NCBI RefSeq assembly: GCF_004011805.1
Contig: NZ_RCHJ01000025.1
Span: forward strand, 23,462-87,461
Direction of reading: 5' to 3'
Source: Piscinibacter defluvii
GTDB taxonomy: Bacteria > Pseudomonadota > Gammaproteobacteria > Burkholderiales > Burkholderiaceae_C
Length of the DNA stretch: 64,000 nt
Shown piece after piece: positions 46,177-55,080 of this stretch (the first letter of the stretch is position 1; every line of letters starts with the position of its first letter). The translations under genes were made by a program, and so were the position numbers. The notes under the pieces were generated by a model that saw only the letters and a program-made list of their open reading frames with translations, had not been told where the DNA came from and did not search any database.

Positions 46177-47769
46177 TCAGTGGGCCCCGGCCGCACCAGC
46201 GGAAAACGGCGGCCGTGCCAGCCAGACGATGGCGATCAGCCCCAGCATCAGCAGTGCGCTGGCCAGCAGGACGGCATTGGTGGCGAGCAGCGAGGCCTGG
46301 GTCCCGATCACTGCGTTCTGCACATAGACCAGCGCAGCGTGCGGCGCCAGTCCGATCTGTGCCAGACGATCGAGATACGACACCGCGGCCGGGTTGTGCG
46401 CATTGACGCTCTCGGCGAGCTGGGCGCCGTACTGCGTCGTTCGATGGGCCCACAGCGAGGTCATGATCGAGGTGCCGAAGCTCGAACCGATGTTGCGCAT
46501 GAAGTTGGCCAGGCCCGCCGCGCCGGCCGTCTGCTCTGCAGCCAGGCCTGACAGGTAGATCGTGGTCAAAGGCAGAAACAGGCACGACAGCCCCACGCCC
46601 ATGATCAGGCGGGTGGTCGCGAGCGTCCAGAAGTCGACGTCGGGCGGGAAGCGCGAGGACAGCCAGGCAAAGAGCGCGAACATCGCCAGGCCGAAGGTGG
46701 CCACGGCGCGGGCGTCCAGGCGGTGGATGTTGGCACCGATCACCGGTCCGAGAACGATGGCCAGCAGGCCGCCGAAGGCCATCGTGCGGCCCGCCCACTC
46801 GGCGGTGTAGCCCATGTGGGTCTGCAGCCACAGGGGCACCACGACATTGGTGCCGAAGAAGGCTACCGAGGCGAGCGCGAGCGCACCCACGCCGACCGCG
46901 TAGTTGCGCCGTGCGAACAGGCGCAGTTCGACCACGGGGTGCCGGGCCGTCAGCGTCCACACGACGAACACCGTCAGCGCAACGGCACTCACCGTGGCCA
47001 GCGCCACGATCAGCGGCGAGCCGAACCAGTCCAGTTCGTTGCCCTTGTCGAGCAGGATCTGCAGGCTGCCCACGCCCAGGGCCAGCAGCGCCATGCCCGT
47101 CAGGTCCACCGGCGCCCGGCGCACCGTGCTCTCGAAACGGCCGAGCAGGCTCCACACCAGCAGCAGGCAGAGTGCGCCCACGGGGAGGTTGACGAGGAAG
47201 ATCCAGTGCCAGGACAAGTGGTCGGTGATCCACCCGCCGGCCAGCGGGCCCACGATGGGCGCGGCCACGGTCGTCATGGCGAAGATGCCCATCGCCAGGC
47301 CGCGTTGCGCGGGTGGGTAGATGGCCAGCAGCATGGCCTGCGCCAGCGGAATCATCGCAGCACCCACCGCGCCCTGCGCCACCCGGGCCGCGAGCAGCAT
47401 CGGAAAGTTCAGGCTCAGCGCGCACAGCAGAGAGGCGAGCGTGAAGGCGGTGGTGGCCAGCATGAACATGCGGCGTTGCCCGAGCCGCGCGGCGAACCAT
47501 CCCGTGAGCGGCAGCATGATCGCCTCGGACACCGCATACGACGTGACGATCCAGGTGCCTTGCGTGGCGCTCACGCCCATCGCGCCGGCGATGGTCGGCA
47601 CCGAGACGTTGGCGATCGTCAGATCGAGGATGTTCATGAATGCCGCCAGCGCCAGCGCGAAGGTGGCAGCCAGGCGCGTGGCGCCGGCGAGCGGCTCGAA
47701 GGGGCGTGGTGGCTGCCGACCGGCTGCGACGCCACCCAGCGCCGGCGAGCGTTCCGCGGCCGGCGTCAT
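46177..47769 (-). CDS. emrB: EmrB-like DHA2 family drug/H+ antiporter (14 helices)
   Basis: A 530-residue DHA2-family MFS exporter. Motif C-like segments and the DHA2 markers are present: NILDLTIANVSVPTIAGAMG in helix 1 (LD-x-TIVNVALP-like), TGWFAARLGQRRMFMLAT in loop 2-3, and WRWIFLVNLP-like WHWIFLVNLPVG after helix 5. Fourteen hydrophobic helices fit EmrB. It would work with the membrane-fusion protein encoded 37 bp upstream and an outer-membrane channel to export hydrophobic compounds. The ATG at 47769 is chosen over longer readings because it precedes the first helix by a normal distance. Confidence 0.92.
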   Translation of the reverse strand: MTPAAERSPALGGVAAGRQPPRPFEPLAGATRLAATFALALAAFMNILDLTIANVSVPTIAGAMGVSATQGTWIVTSYAVSEAIMLPLTGWFAARLGQRRMFMLATTAFTLASLLCALSLNFPMLLAARVAQGAVGAAMIPLAQAMLLAIYPPAQRGLAMGIFAMTTVAAPIVGPLAGGWITDHLSWHWIFLVNLPVGALCLLLVWSLLGRFESTVRRAPVDLTGMALLALGVGSLQILLDKGNELDWFGSPLIVALATVSAVALTVFVVWTLTARHPVVELRLFARRNYAVGVGALALASVAFFGTNVVVPLWLQTHMGYTAEWAGRTMAFGGLLAIVLGPVIGANIHRLDARAVATFGLAMFALFAWLSSRFPPDVDFWTLATTRLIMGVGLSCLFLPLTTIYLSGLAAEQTAGAAGLANFMRNIGSSFGTSIMTSLWAHRTTQYGAQLAESVNAHNPAAVSYLDRLAQIGLAPHAALVYVQNAVIGTQASLLATNAVLLASALLMLGLIAIVWLARPPFSAGAAGAH

Positions 47770-47806
47770 CGTGTGCCCGCCGCGGCCCAGCGACGATCGC
47801 TTGCGC

Positions 47807-49066
47807 TCATCGCGCCTGCGGCGCGTTCGCCGCCACGATGCGCTGCACCAGCGACTCGGCCTCGCGCGCGGCGTCGTCGTAGACCGTGGTGCGTTGTGCC
47901 TGCGCCGCCTGCTGCAGCAGGCCGAGGCGGGGACCGGACTGGTCACGCAGATCGACGGTGACGTTCATCGACAGACCCACCTGCAGCGGATGTGCCGCCA
48001 GCGGTGCGGGGTCGAGCCAGATGCGCACCGGCACGCGCTGCACCACCTTGATCCAGTTGCCGGTGGCGTTCTGCGCCGGCAACAGAGACAGCGCCGAGCC
48101 CGTGGCGGGCGTGATGCCGCCCAGCTTGCCCTCGAAGGTGACGGCCGAGCCCCAGGCGTCGGCCGTGAGGCGGACGGGCTGCCCCACACGCAGGCCTGCC
48201 AGCTCGGTTTCCTTGAAGTTTGCGTCGACCCACACACCACCCAGCGGCACCAGGCTGAGCACGGGCGTGCCGGCAGCGACACGTTCGCCGAGCTGCACGC
48301 TGCGCGGCCCGGCCACGCCGTCCACCGGCGCCAGGATGCGGGTGCGGGCCAGGGCGAGCACCGCCTGGCGCACGCCTGCGGCGGCCAGTTCGACGTCGGG
48401 CTGCGCGGTCAGCGGCCCGGCTTGCACCTGCGCCGTCGCGGCCTGTGCCTGCGCCTGGGCCTGCCCTGTGCCCGCCTGGGAAGCTTCGACGGCGCTGGCC
48501 GCCGCGGCCCGGTTCGCCTCAGCGGCCTGAACGGCCGCGCGCAGCGTGGTCAGGGCTTCCGGCGACAGGAACCCTTGCTTCGCCAGTGCGGTCTGGCGGG
48601 CAAGTTCCGACCGGGCCTTGGCCAGGGCCGTCTCCGCGGCGGCGAGCCCGGCGCGTGCCGTATCGACATCGGAGCGACGCTGTTGCACGCCCGCCAAGGC
48701 GGCCTGGGCCGTGCCCGATAGTCCGCGTGCGCCACGCACCGCCTTGGCGAGTTCGGCCTCGGCCTGGGCCAGCGCGATACGGGCATCGCTGTCGTCGAGT
48801 TCGACCAGCAGATCGCCTTGCCGCACCTGCTGCCCGGCATGCACGGCCACGGCCTTGACCGTGCCCGCGGTGAGCGCGCTCACCTGTGCCATGTCGGCGT
48901 TGACGTAGGCGTCGCCCGTGGTCGCCTGCCACCGGGCCACGAGATACCACCACGCCGAAGCAGCCGCCACGCCGAGCAGCACCACCAGCCCGACCAGCAG
49001 CAGGCCACGTCGGCGCTTGCGGGCGAGCAACAGCGACGGCTCGATCGTCTGCGCGGTGTCGCTCAC
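47807..49066 (-). CDS. emrA: EmrA-like membrane fusion protein (HlyD family)
   Basis: A 419-residue periplasmic adaptor with one N-terminal helix (about 18-42), the biotinyl-lipoyl half motifs GDAYVNADMAQVSALTAGTV and RILAPVDGVAGPRSVQLGERV, a long coiled coil (about residues 105-235, Ala/Gln/Glu-rich, including repeated QAQAQAATAQ) and a beta-barrel domain with GGVWVDANFKETELAGLRVGQPV. Start GTG at 49066 overlaps the stop of the cytochrome b561-like gene as GTGA. It pairs with the DHA2 transporter downstream. Confidence 0.92.
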   Translation of the reverse strand: MSDTAQTIEPSLLLARKRRRGLLLVGLVVLLGVAAASAWWYLVARWQATTGDAYVNADMAQVSALTAGTVKAVAVHAGQQVRQGDLLVELDDSDARIALAQAEAELAKAVRGARGLSGTAQAALAGVQQRRSDVDTARAGLAAAETALAKARSELARQTALAKQGFLSPEALTTLRAAVQAAEANRAAAASAVEASQAGTGQAQAQAQAATAQVQAGPLTAQPDVELAAAGVRQAVLALARTRILAPVDGVAGPRSVQLGERVAAGTPVLSLVPLGGVWVDANFKETELAGLRVGQPVRLTADAWGSAVTFEGKLGGITPATGSALSLLPAQNATGNWIKVVQRVPVRIWLDPAPLAAHPLQVGLSMNVTVDLRDQSGPRLGLLQQAAQAQRTTVYDDAAREAESLVQRIVAANAPQAR

Positions 49067-49653
49067 GAGGCCGCCTCGCCGGAGGAGGGCCGCCCGAACA
49101 TGCGCTGCAACACGCGATGGCCGCTGAGCTGGTGCAACACCGCCAGCCCGGCGTGGCCCACCACATAGGCCCACATCAGGTTGGCGACGATCTTGTGCAC
49201 CTCCAGCACCAGACCGCCCGGCACGGGCAGCGTGTACAGCCAGGCACCGGTGGCGGCCATGGTCAGGGCAGTCAACAGCCCCAGGCCGTGCACGGCGCTG
49301 GCCAACGGCGTCTCGGCCTCGCCGCCGGGCAGGCGCAACTGCCTGAGCTCCGTCCAGTGCCGCGCTAGGTCATCGCCCACGGCTTTCAAGCGCGCCGCGG
49401 AAAGCCACGGAAACAGTGCGGCGAGGGGCGTTTCCCGGCGACGCAACAAGCTCCACAGCCAGAACGCGAGCACCAGCCCGAGCGTGGACAGGCCGACGAC
49501 CTCGTGGACCTCATACATCACGTTGCCTGGCTGCGCGGCGCGCGGCCGCTCGATGAAATTGGAGCCAATCAGCTGCCACAGCACCGCCAGGAGCAGGGTG
49601 CCGTGCAGCAGGCGCGTGGCGATGGAGTGGCGGGCGGGTTCGAGCATGGACAT
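49063..49653 (-). CDS. Cytochrome b561-domain membrane protein heading efflux operon
   Basis: A 196-residue four-helix b-type cytochrome. Candidate haem histidines are in ARHSIATRLLHGTLL, MYEVHEVVGLST, AVHGLGLLTAL and LEVHKIVANLMWAYVVGHAGLAVLHQL. An insertion between helices 2 and 3 of about 40 residues (PWLSAARLKAVGDDLARHW) is unusual for b561. The start is placed at the ATG at 49653; upstream in-frame ATGs would fall on the predicted -10 (49694-49699). It is the first gene of the EmrAB-DUF1345 unit, an odd pairing of electron transport and drug efflux, behind an AATGACGAACG-type promoter element. Confidence 0.8.
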   Translation of the reverse strand: MSMLEPARHSIATRLLHGTLLLAVLWQLIGSNFIERPRAAQPGNVMYEVHEVVGLSTLGLVLAFWLWSLLRRRETPLAALFPWLSAARLKAVGDDLARHWTELRQLRLPGGEAETPLASAVHGLGLLTALTMAATGAWLYTLPVPGGLVLEVHKIVANLMWAYVVGHAGLAVLHQLSGHRVLQRMFGRPSSGEAAS

Positions 49654-49693
49654 GGGCGGGTCAATCCTGGTTGGCGGTGCAGCTGTTCGGGGC

Positions 49694-49737
49694 ATCGTAG
49701 GGACGCGGCGCTGCGACGTCAGGGCCCGTTCGTCATT
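49694..49737 (-). promoter_or_regulatory. GTGACG-palindrome promoter of b561-EmrAB operon
   Basis: On the minus strand AATGA-CGAACG-GGCCC (49737-49722), 20 nt, CC and the -10 candidate TACGAT (49699-49694). The left half and CG-N2-CG core match the consensus; the right half is poor. A further AGTGA-N6-TCATC copy lies at 49776-49791. Confidence 0.5.
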
Positions 49738-49813
49738 GGGTAGACACGATCGCAAGGCGTTTCGTACCTTCGACCGATGACAAAAGTCACTGCTCCCGAC
49801 GGCGGTCCGGGCG

Positions 49814-52180
49814 TCAGGCGATCCTGAACCCGCGAAACACGAAGCGCTTGACGCCGTTGAGGAGCAGTGCGAACGCCACCGTCGCGGCGAGCACGAGTCC
49901 GATCAACTGCCAGGGCAGGGCGGCCATCAGGACGCCGACCGCGGCCAGCAACGCGACGACCGCGATGTCGGCGCCCGTGGCCCAGAGCATCGGCCGGCTG
50001 GGCGGCGTGGACCAGAGCGGTCCGTCGGTCCGCAACACGTAGACATGCGCCTGGTTGGTGAACACCAGCAGGAGAAACGCCAGGGTCCTGGCCTGGTCGG
50101 GGCCGAGCGCAAACGCCCCGCGTGCCCACGCGTAGACGCCGGCGGTGAACGCGACCGACAGCAGGGCCAGGGCCAGCGAACCTGTCATCAGCGGCCCGAC
50201 GCGCCAGCGCTGCGGCCTTGGCGCGGGGGGGCACGCGGTCGGTGGCGATGGCCATCGTGACGAAGTCGTTGGTGAACAGCAGCAGCACGATCAAGGTCGA
50301 GGAGATGACGAACTCGCCGGTGAGCCACAACCCCAGCGTCAGCAGCAGCGTGATCTCGAAGGTCTTCAACGTCTTGTTGAGCGTGTAGGTCAACATGCGC
50401 CGGTGCACCTGGCGCCCCTCTGTCACCAGGGCCAGCACGCCGGCCAGCCCGGGCTCGGTCAGCACCGCACCGGCGGACGCCTTTGCCACGTCCGTGGCGC
50501 TGGCTACCGCCACGCCGACTTCGGCCTGCCGGAGCGCCGGCGCATCGTTGACGCCGTCGCCGGTCATGCCGGTCACGTGGCCGTCGCGCTGCAGGGCCTG
50601 CACAATGGCATGCTTGTCTTCGGGCAGCACGCGGGCAAAGAGGTCGCAGGCCTCGATGTCACTCCGGCCGTCGCGGTCGGCGTGGCAGACGCGCTGGCCC
50701 AGCGCAAGACGCCTGCCGACCGCGAGCGCGGTCTCCAGGGCATCGCCGGTGGCCATGCGCACCCGCACACCCATCCCGTTCAGTCGCGCGATCAAGGTCG
50801 AGGCGTCGGAGCGCACGGGATCGCTGAGCCCGACCACGCCCAGAAGGCGTGGCGCCTGGGGGTCACCGGCGGCCACCGCCAACACCCGCATGCCGTCGGC
50901 GGCCAGGTTGGCCTCGGCGCGCTGCAGCGCCTCGCGTTGCCGGTCATCGACGGCGCACAGCGCGGCAATAGCGCCGGCGCCGCCCTTGACGGTGCGCCAC
51001 GGCCGCCCGTCGACGAGGTACAGCGCCTCGCTGCGCCGCGTCGCGGGGTCGAACGGCAGGAATGCGGTGCGCTCCGGCATGTTCGCCAGAAGGGCCTTCT
51101 CGCGAGCCGAAGTCAGCAGGGCCAGGTCGATCGGGTCCTGGGTTGCATCGTCGCTGGCCAGCGCCGCCGCGCGCAGCACCTCATCGTCACTCGTGTCCAG
51201 TGCCAGGGCTTGCACGGCTGCCAGGGTCAGGCGGTTCTGGGTGAGCGTGCCGGTCTTGTCGGACACCAGGGTATCCATCGCGGCGGCGTCCTCCACCGCG
51301 GGAAGCGGAGTGACAAGCACCCCCTGGCGCGCCAGCGACTGACTGCCCAACGCGGTCGCCAACGTGTAGGTGGCCGGCAGCGCAACGGGCACCGATGCCA
51401 CCAGCAGCATCAGTGCAAACTCCACGGCATCCAGCGCCGGGAGATGGTGCCTGGCGGCAAAGAAGGCCACGAGCGCGACCAGCCCGAGGTCGAAGATCAC
51501 CAACCGCTTGACGATCGCGAGGATCGTCGCCTGCATGTGGCTCGGTGCCTGGGCGTGGCGCACCAGTTCGGCCGTGCGACCGAACCTGGTACGTGTCCCG
51601 GTCGCGACCACCACCCCCGAGGCTTCGCCCCGTTGCACCACCGAGCCGGTATAGACGCGGCTTTCCGGCCCGGCGTCCACCGGCAGCGACTCCCCGGTCA
51701 GCGCCGACTGGTCCAGCGACACGCTGCCTTCGAAAAGTTCCAGATCGGCGGCGACGATGTCGCCTGTGCGCAGGTGCAGCACGTCCCCGGGCACCACGTC
51801 CTGCGCAGGCACCAGCTGCGGTCATCGCGCAGGACCCGCGCAGTGACTTGCAGACGCTGGCGCAGCAGCGCGAGGGCATCGCGGGCGCGACGCTCCTGCC
51901 ACTGTGCGGCCAGTGCATTGAAGACAAGAAGGGCGGTGATCACTGCCGCCTCGATCTGGCGCCCCAACGCAAGCTGCAGCACGATGACCGCCTCGAGCAT
52001 CCAGGGGACCGGCGCCCAGAGCCGCGACGCGAGGCGGCGCCAGGTGGGCACCTCGCGCGCTTCGCTGCGGTTGAGCCCCGTCCGGACCAGGCGCGCCGCA
52101 GCCTCCGCCGAGCTCAGCCCACTTCGCCCGGCAGACGGACCTTCGGACAACTGCGGAACGGGGGTGGCTGCATCAATCAT
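49814..52180 (-). pseudogene. P3A-type proton-translocating ATPase gene with two compensating frameshifts
   Basis: Read across three segments this is a ~788-residue plasma-membrane H+-type P-ATPase: cation-ATPase N-domain (GLSSAEAAARLVRTGLN), actuator (QSALTGESLPVD), phosphorylation site LVSDKTGTLTQNRL, hinge MTGDGVNDAPALRQAEVGVAV, and C-terminal helices ending at 49814. The frame breaks near 51815-51820, where one base is missing (DDR then LVPAQDVVPGD resumes in the next frame). It breaks again at the G7 tract 50225-50231 (C7 on the coding strand), where one base is extra and MTGSLALALL resumes the first frame. The shifts cancel, so the overall length stays divisible by three. It follows the NarL-type regulator by 24 bp. 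It is either broken or a sequence error. Confidence 0.8.
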
Positions 52181-52204
52181 GCTGCCGCCACGCCGGTCCC
52201 GTGG

Positions 52205-52933
52205 TCAGCCGCGTCGCTCGACGGCGCGCACGGCCAGTTCGGTCCGACTGCGCGCGTGCAGCTTTTCCATGATGCGACTGACGTAGTTCTTCACCGTACC
52301 CTCGGCGAGGAACACCGTCGCACCGATCTGCTTGTTGCTCTTGCCTTCGGCAATGAGCTGCAGGATGCGCTCTTCCTTGGTCGTCAGGGGCTCGTCAAGC
52401 GACGCGACCGGCGCCTGCGCAAGGCGCGGCGCGACCGGCCCCGGTGGCGGCGCATCCAAGGGGTTATCCGGCGCGGACTCCGGACGAGGTGCATCGAGGA
52501 GACGGAACTGTTCCATCACCTTGCGGGCAATCGATGGCGACAAGCGCGACTCCCCCCGATGGACCGCACGGATGGTGTCCAGCACCTCGTCCTCGGCAGC
52601 GTCCTTCAGCAGGTAGGCCCGGGCGCCAGCGCGGATCGCCTCGAACACCAGGTCGTCATGGTCAAAGGTGGTCAATACGACCACCCCCACCGACGGCAGC
52701 TTGGCCGTGATGTCGCGGGTGGCCACGACGCCGCTGACGCGCGGCATCTGCAGGTCCATGACGACCACGTCAGGAGCCAGCGCCAGAGCCTGCTCGATGG
52801 CATCCTGTCCATCGACCGCCTGTCCGACGATCTCGATGTCCGATTCCGCGCCCAGGGTCATGGCCAGGGCGCGGCGAATCAGGGGCTGGTCGTCCGCGAT
52901 CAACAGGCGCAGCTTGCGCTCGGTATCCGTCAT
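52205..52933 (-). CDS. NarL/FixJ-family response regulator
   Basis: A 242-residue LuxR-type regulator. The receiver (about 8-125) has LLIADDQPLIRR, phospho-Asp in VVVMDLQMPRVSGV, and AYLLKDAAEDEVLD. An extended Pro/Ala-rich linker of ~50 residues (PRPESAPDNPLDAPPPGPVAP) precedes the HTH domain TTKEERILQLIAEGKSNKQIG...EGTVKNYVSRIMEKLHARSRTELA. The ATG at 52933 is used, 10 bp after the small gene upstream. The partner is the divergent HisKA_3 kinase at 53278. The promoter of this unit carries a GTGACG-type palindrome, so the protein is a candidate to bind that element, although a CRP/FNR protein is an alternative. Confidence 0.9.
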   Translation of the reverse strand: MTDTERKLRLLIADDQPLIRRALAMTLGAESDIEIVGQAVDGQDAIEQALALAPDVVVMDLQMPRVSGVVATRDITAKLPSVGVVVLTTFDHDDLVFEAIRAGARAYLLKDAAEDEVLDTIRAVHRGESRLSPSIARKVMEQFRLLDAPRPESAPDNPLDAPPPGPVAPRLAQAPVASLDEPLTTKEERILQLIAEGKSNKQIGATVFLAEGTVKNYVSRIMEKLHARSRTELAVRAVERRG

Positions 52934-52943
52934 GTCGTTCCGA

Positions 52944-53117
52944 TCAGGGGGCGGGAGGGGGAAGCTTGCCGCTGCCCAGGCGGGCATGCAGTTCGCCGAC
53001 CACGGAGGACGGCAGGCGGGCGGTGAAGAACCGCAGCACGGCTGCAACGGCCAGCGCGGCCTGCTCTGGCGAGAGACTCGCGCCCCGCGCGACGGCGAGG
53101 ATCAGTTCTTCCAGCAT
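52944..53117 (-). CDS. Small helical protein upstream of NarL-type regulator (DUF2267-like fragment)
   Basis: A 57-residue protein starting at the ATG at 53117 (MLEELILAVARG). It is wholly helical with the pattern SLSPEQAALAVAAVLRFFTARLPSSVVGELHARLG, which resembles one half of DUF2267 proteins (helix, A-x3-V-L-x3-L-x-x-RL, then a short helix). It ends in a Pro-rich tail. Its stop lies 10 bp before the regulator start, so they are co-transcribed. It is small but well placed, with the predicted -10 at 53188-53193 and about 70 nt of leader. Function unknown. Confidence 0.6.
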   Translation of the reverse strand: MLEELILAVARGASLSPEQAALAVAAVLRFFTARLPSSVVGELHARLGSGKLPPPAP

Positions 53118-53187
53118 GGCAAGATATCCGGCATTGAACGGTTTCGTGGCAACGCACGACAAGAAGGCACGAGGGAGAGTTTGCGTG

Positions 53188-53231
53188 AATGTATGCGACG
53201 CCGGTGCCACGGGACAGTGACGATCGGCACC
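53188..53231 (-). promoter_or_regulatory. GTGACG-palindrome promoter of NarL-type regulator unit
   Basis: On the minus strand GGTGC-CGATCG-TCACT (53231-53216), exactly 20 nt, CA and the -10 candidate TACATT (53193-53188). Read on the plus strand it is AGTGA-CGATCG-GCACC and touches the ATG at 53232. This is the most symmetric copy of the element, in front of the regulator gene itself. Confidence 0.6.
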
Positions 53232-53247
53232 ATGAAGTCATTGTTCG

Positions 53248-53259
53248 CCCCCCCCCCCC
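53248..53259. repeat. C12 homopolymer at sensor kinase start
   Basis: Twelve consecutive cytosines between ATG 53232 and GTG 53278. With 12 C the ATG frame stops at 53271-53273; with 11 C it would read straight through into the kinase frame. The tract is therefore either a phase-variation switch or a sequence-length error. Confidence 0.85.
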
Positions 53260-53277
53260 GACGGAGACCCTGACGCG

Positions 53278-55080
53278 GTGAGTCTGCTCGACCGTCTGGA
53301 TCCCCGGCAGCACCTCGCAGCGGCGATCGGCTGGTCGGTGCTTGTCATCGTGGCCCTGTCGTCGCTGGTTGCCGGTAATTTCGCGGCCTCCACGGCCGAG
53401 GCTGCGGCTCGCCGCGATACGGAGCGGCTGCTGGCGCAGTTTGCAACGCAGATCCAGCATGGCCTGGGCATGAACCTTCAGACCCGCCTGTCGGTCGTGC
53501 AGGCGACGGCGAGCCAGATCGCCGCTTCCAGCGAGCGTGGCGATGCCGCGCTGCGTCGGCACCTGGACGCCGTGCAGGCGCAGTTTCCCGAGTTCGCCTG
53601 GCTGGGCGTGGCGGATACGCAGGGGCAGGTGATGGCGGCCACCGGTGACGTGCTGCGAGGAGCCAGCGTGGCGCAGCGACCGTGGTTCACTGCGGCGGCG
53701 ACCCGCCCGTTTCTCGGCGACGTGCACGCAGCGGTCCTGTTGGAGAAGCACTTGCCCCGGGCGCCGGACGGCCAGCCCTTGCGCTTCGTCGACGCCGCGG
53801 CACCGATCCGTCACGCAGGCGGGGATGTGGTCGGTGTGGTTGGCGCGCACCTCTCCTGGATGTGGATAGAACGCTTGCAGACCGAACTTCTTGGCTCCCT
53901 GGACAGCCACAGGACGCTGGAACTGCTGCTGACGAACCGCGAGGGCTTGGTCCTTGTCGGCCCGAAGGGCTGGCTTGGCCGTACGCTCGGCGCGGCCGAC
54001 GATCTGACGGAACGCGGGGCCTACTTCGTGGGGCGCCATCTCGCAAAGGATGCCGGTGACGGGTGGCTGGGCTGGAGCGTCACTGTGCGCCAAGCGGCCG
54101 GACCGGCCTTGGCGAGCGTGCGTGACCTGCACCGGACCGTCTTCGGAGCGGTCATGCTTGCGGGCGTGCTCTCGGCGCTCGCGGCGATCTGGACCACTCG
54201 ATGGCTGCTCGACAGGCTTGGCGTGCTGGCTCGGCAGGCCAACGCGGTACGCCGTGGTGAACGCAAGGACATTGCCGTCCCGCCGGGCCGTGACGAGGTG
54301 GGCCGGATCGGGGTTGCAATGGCCGAATTGGTCGATCACCTGCAGCGGGAGAAGGCGGCACTGGCGCAACTGAACGCGGAACTCGACGCCCGTGTCGCCG
54401 AGCGCACCGCGCGCATCGAACGCATGGCCGACGAGGCCCGCCACGCCGCGGTGACGCGGGAGCGTCTGCGCCTTGCGCGCGACCTGCACGACACGCTGGC
54501 GCACTCCCTGATGGCGCTGCTTCAGCAGATCCGGCTGTTGCGCAAGCTCAGACACAGGATGCCGGCCGAGGAGTACGAAGGCGAACTGGGACGCGCCGAG
54601 GAGGTCGCCGCCAGCGGGCTGGCGCAGGCACGTGCGGCGATCACCCAGATTCGACACGGCACGGTGCGCGAGCAGGGGCTCGGCGCGGCGCTGAAGGACC
54701 TGCTGGCGCGCTTCGCGGAGCGAACCGGCATCGAGGCCACGCTGAACGCCGCGGGGGCGGTGGCCAACCTCGCGGACGAGCGCGCAGAAACGCTCTTTCG
54801 CATCGCCGAAGAGGCACTGCGCAACGTCGAACGCCATGCGCAGGCGCACACGGTCACGCTGAGCCTGTCCTCACCGGTCGACGAAGCAGGCAACGTAACT
54901 GACGCGCGTGCCATGTTGTGCGTCAAGGACGATGGCGTGGGGTTCGATCCCGCAGCCCCCTGTCCCGGACACTACGGCATGCTGGGCATTCGCGAGCAGG
55001 CTGCCCTGATCGACGCACGGCTGTCGATCGACAGCCGTCGGGGCGCAGGTACGGAGATTTGCCTTGAGTTCGATGCCTGA
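53278..55080 (+). CDS. Sensor histidine kinase, dCache-HAMP-HisKA_3 type
   Basis: A 600-residue kinase as read from GTG 53278; the true start may be ATG 53232 if the C12 tract is one base shorter, adding MKSLFAPPPDGDPDA. Helix 1 is at about 18-38 and a large periplasmic dCache-like sensor (about 40-275) has LGVADTQGQVMAATGDVLRG and a second subdomain with TNREGLVLVGPKGW. Then come helix 2 (about 283-303), HAMP, a coiled coil, HisKA_3 with RLARDLHDTLAHSLMALLQQ and HATPase with FRIAEEALRNVERHA, VKDDGVGFDP and GHYGMLGIREQAALI. This is the NarX/DegS kinase type, matching the divergent NarL-type regulator at 52205. It overlaps the transporter gene downstream by 8 bp. Confidence 0.88.
   Translation: MSLLDRLDPRQHLAAAIGWSVLVIVALSSLVAGNFAASTAEAAARRDTERLLAQFATQIQHGLGMNLQTRLSVVQATASQIAASSERGDAALRRHLDAVQAQFPEFAWLGVADTQGQVMAATGDVLRGASVAQRPWFTAAATRPFLGDVHAAVLLEKHLPRAPDGQPLRFVDAAAPIRHAGGDVVGVVGAHLSWMWIERLQTELLGSLDSHRTLELLLTNREGLVLVGPKGWLGRTLGAADDLTERGAYFVGRHLAKDAGDGWLGWSVTVRQAAGPALASVRDLHRTVFGAVMLAGVLSALAAIWTTRWLLDRLGVLARQANAVRRGERKDIAVPPGRDEVGRIGVAMAELVDHLQREKAALAQLNAELDARVAERTARIERMADEARHAAVTRERLRLARDLHDTLAHSLMALLQQIRLLRKLRHRMPAEEYEGELGRAEEVAASGLAQARAAITQIRHGTVREQGLGAALKDLLARFAERTGIEATLNAAGAVANLADERAETLFRIAEEALRNVERHAQAHTVTLSLSSPVDEAGNVTDARAMLCVKDDGVGFDPAAPCPGHYGMLGIREQAALIDARLSIDSRRGAGTEICLEFDA

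Noticed and set aside
53117..53210. Extended 88-residue version of the small gene before the NarL-type regulator
   Set aside because: The extension from 53210 would cover the predicted -10 at 53188-53193 and lacks the helical character of the 57-residue core.
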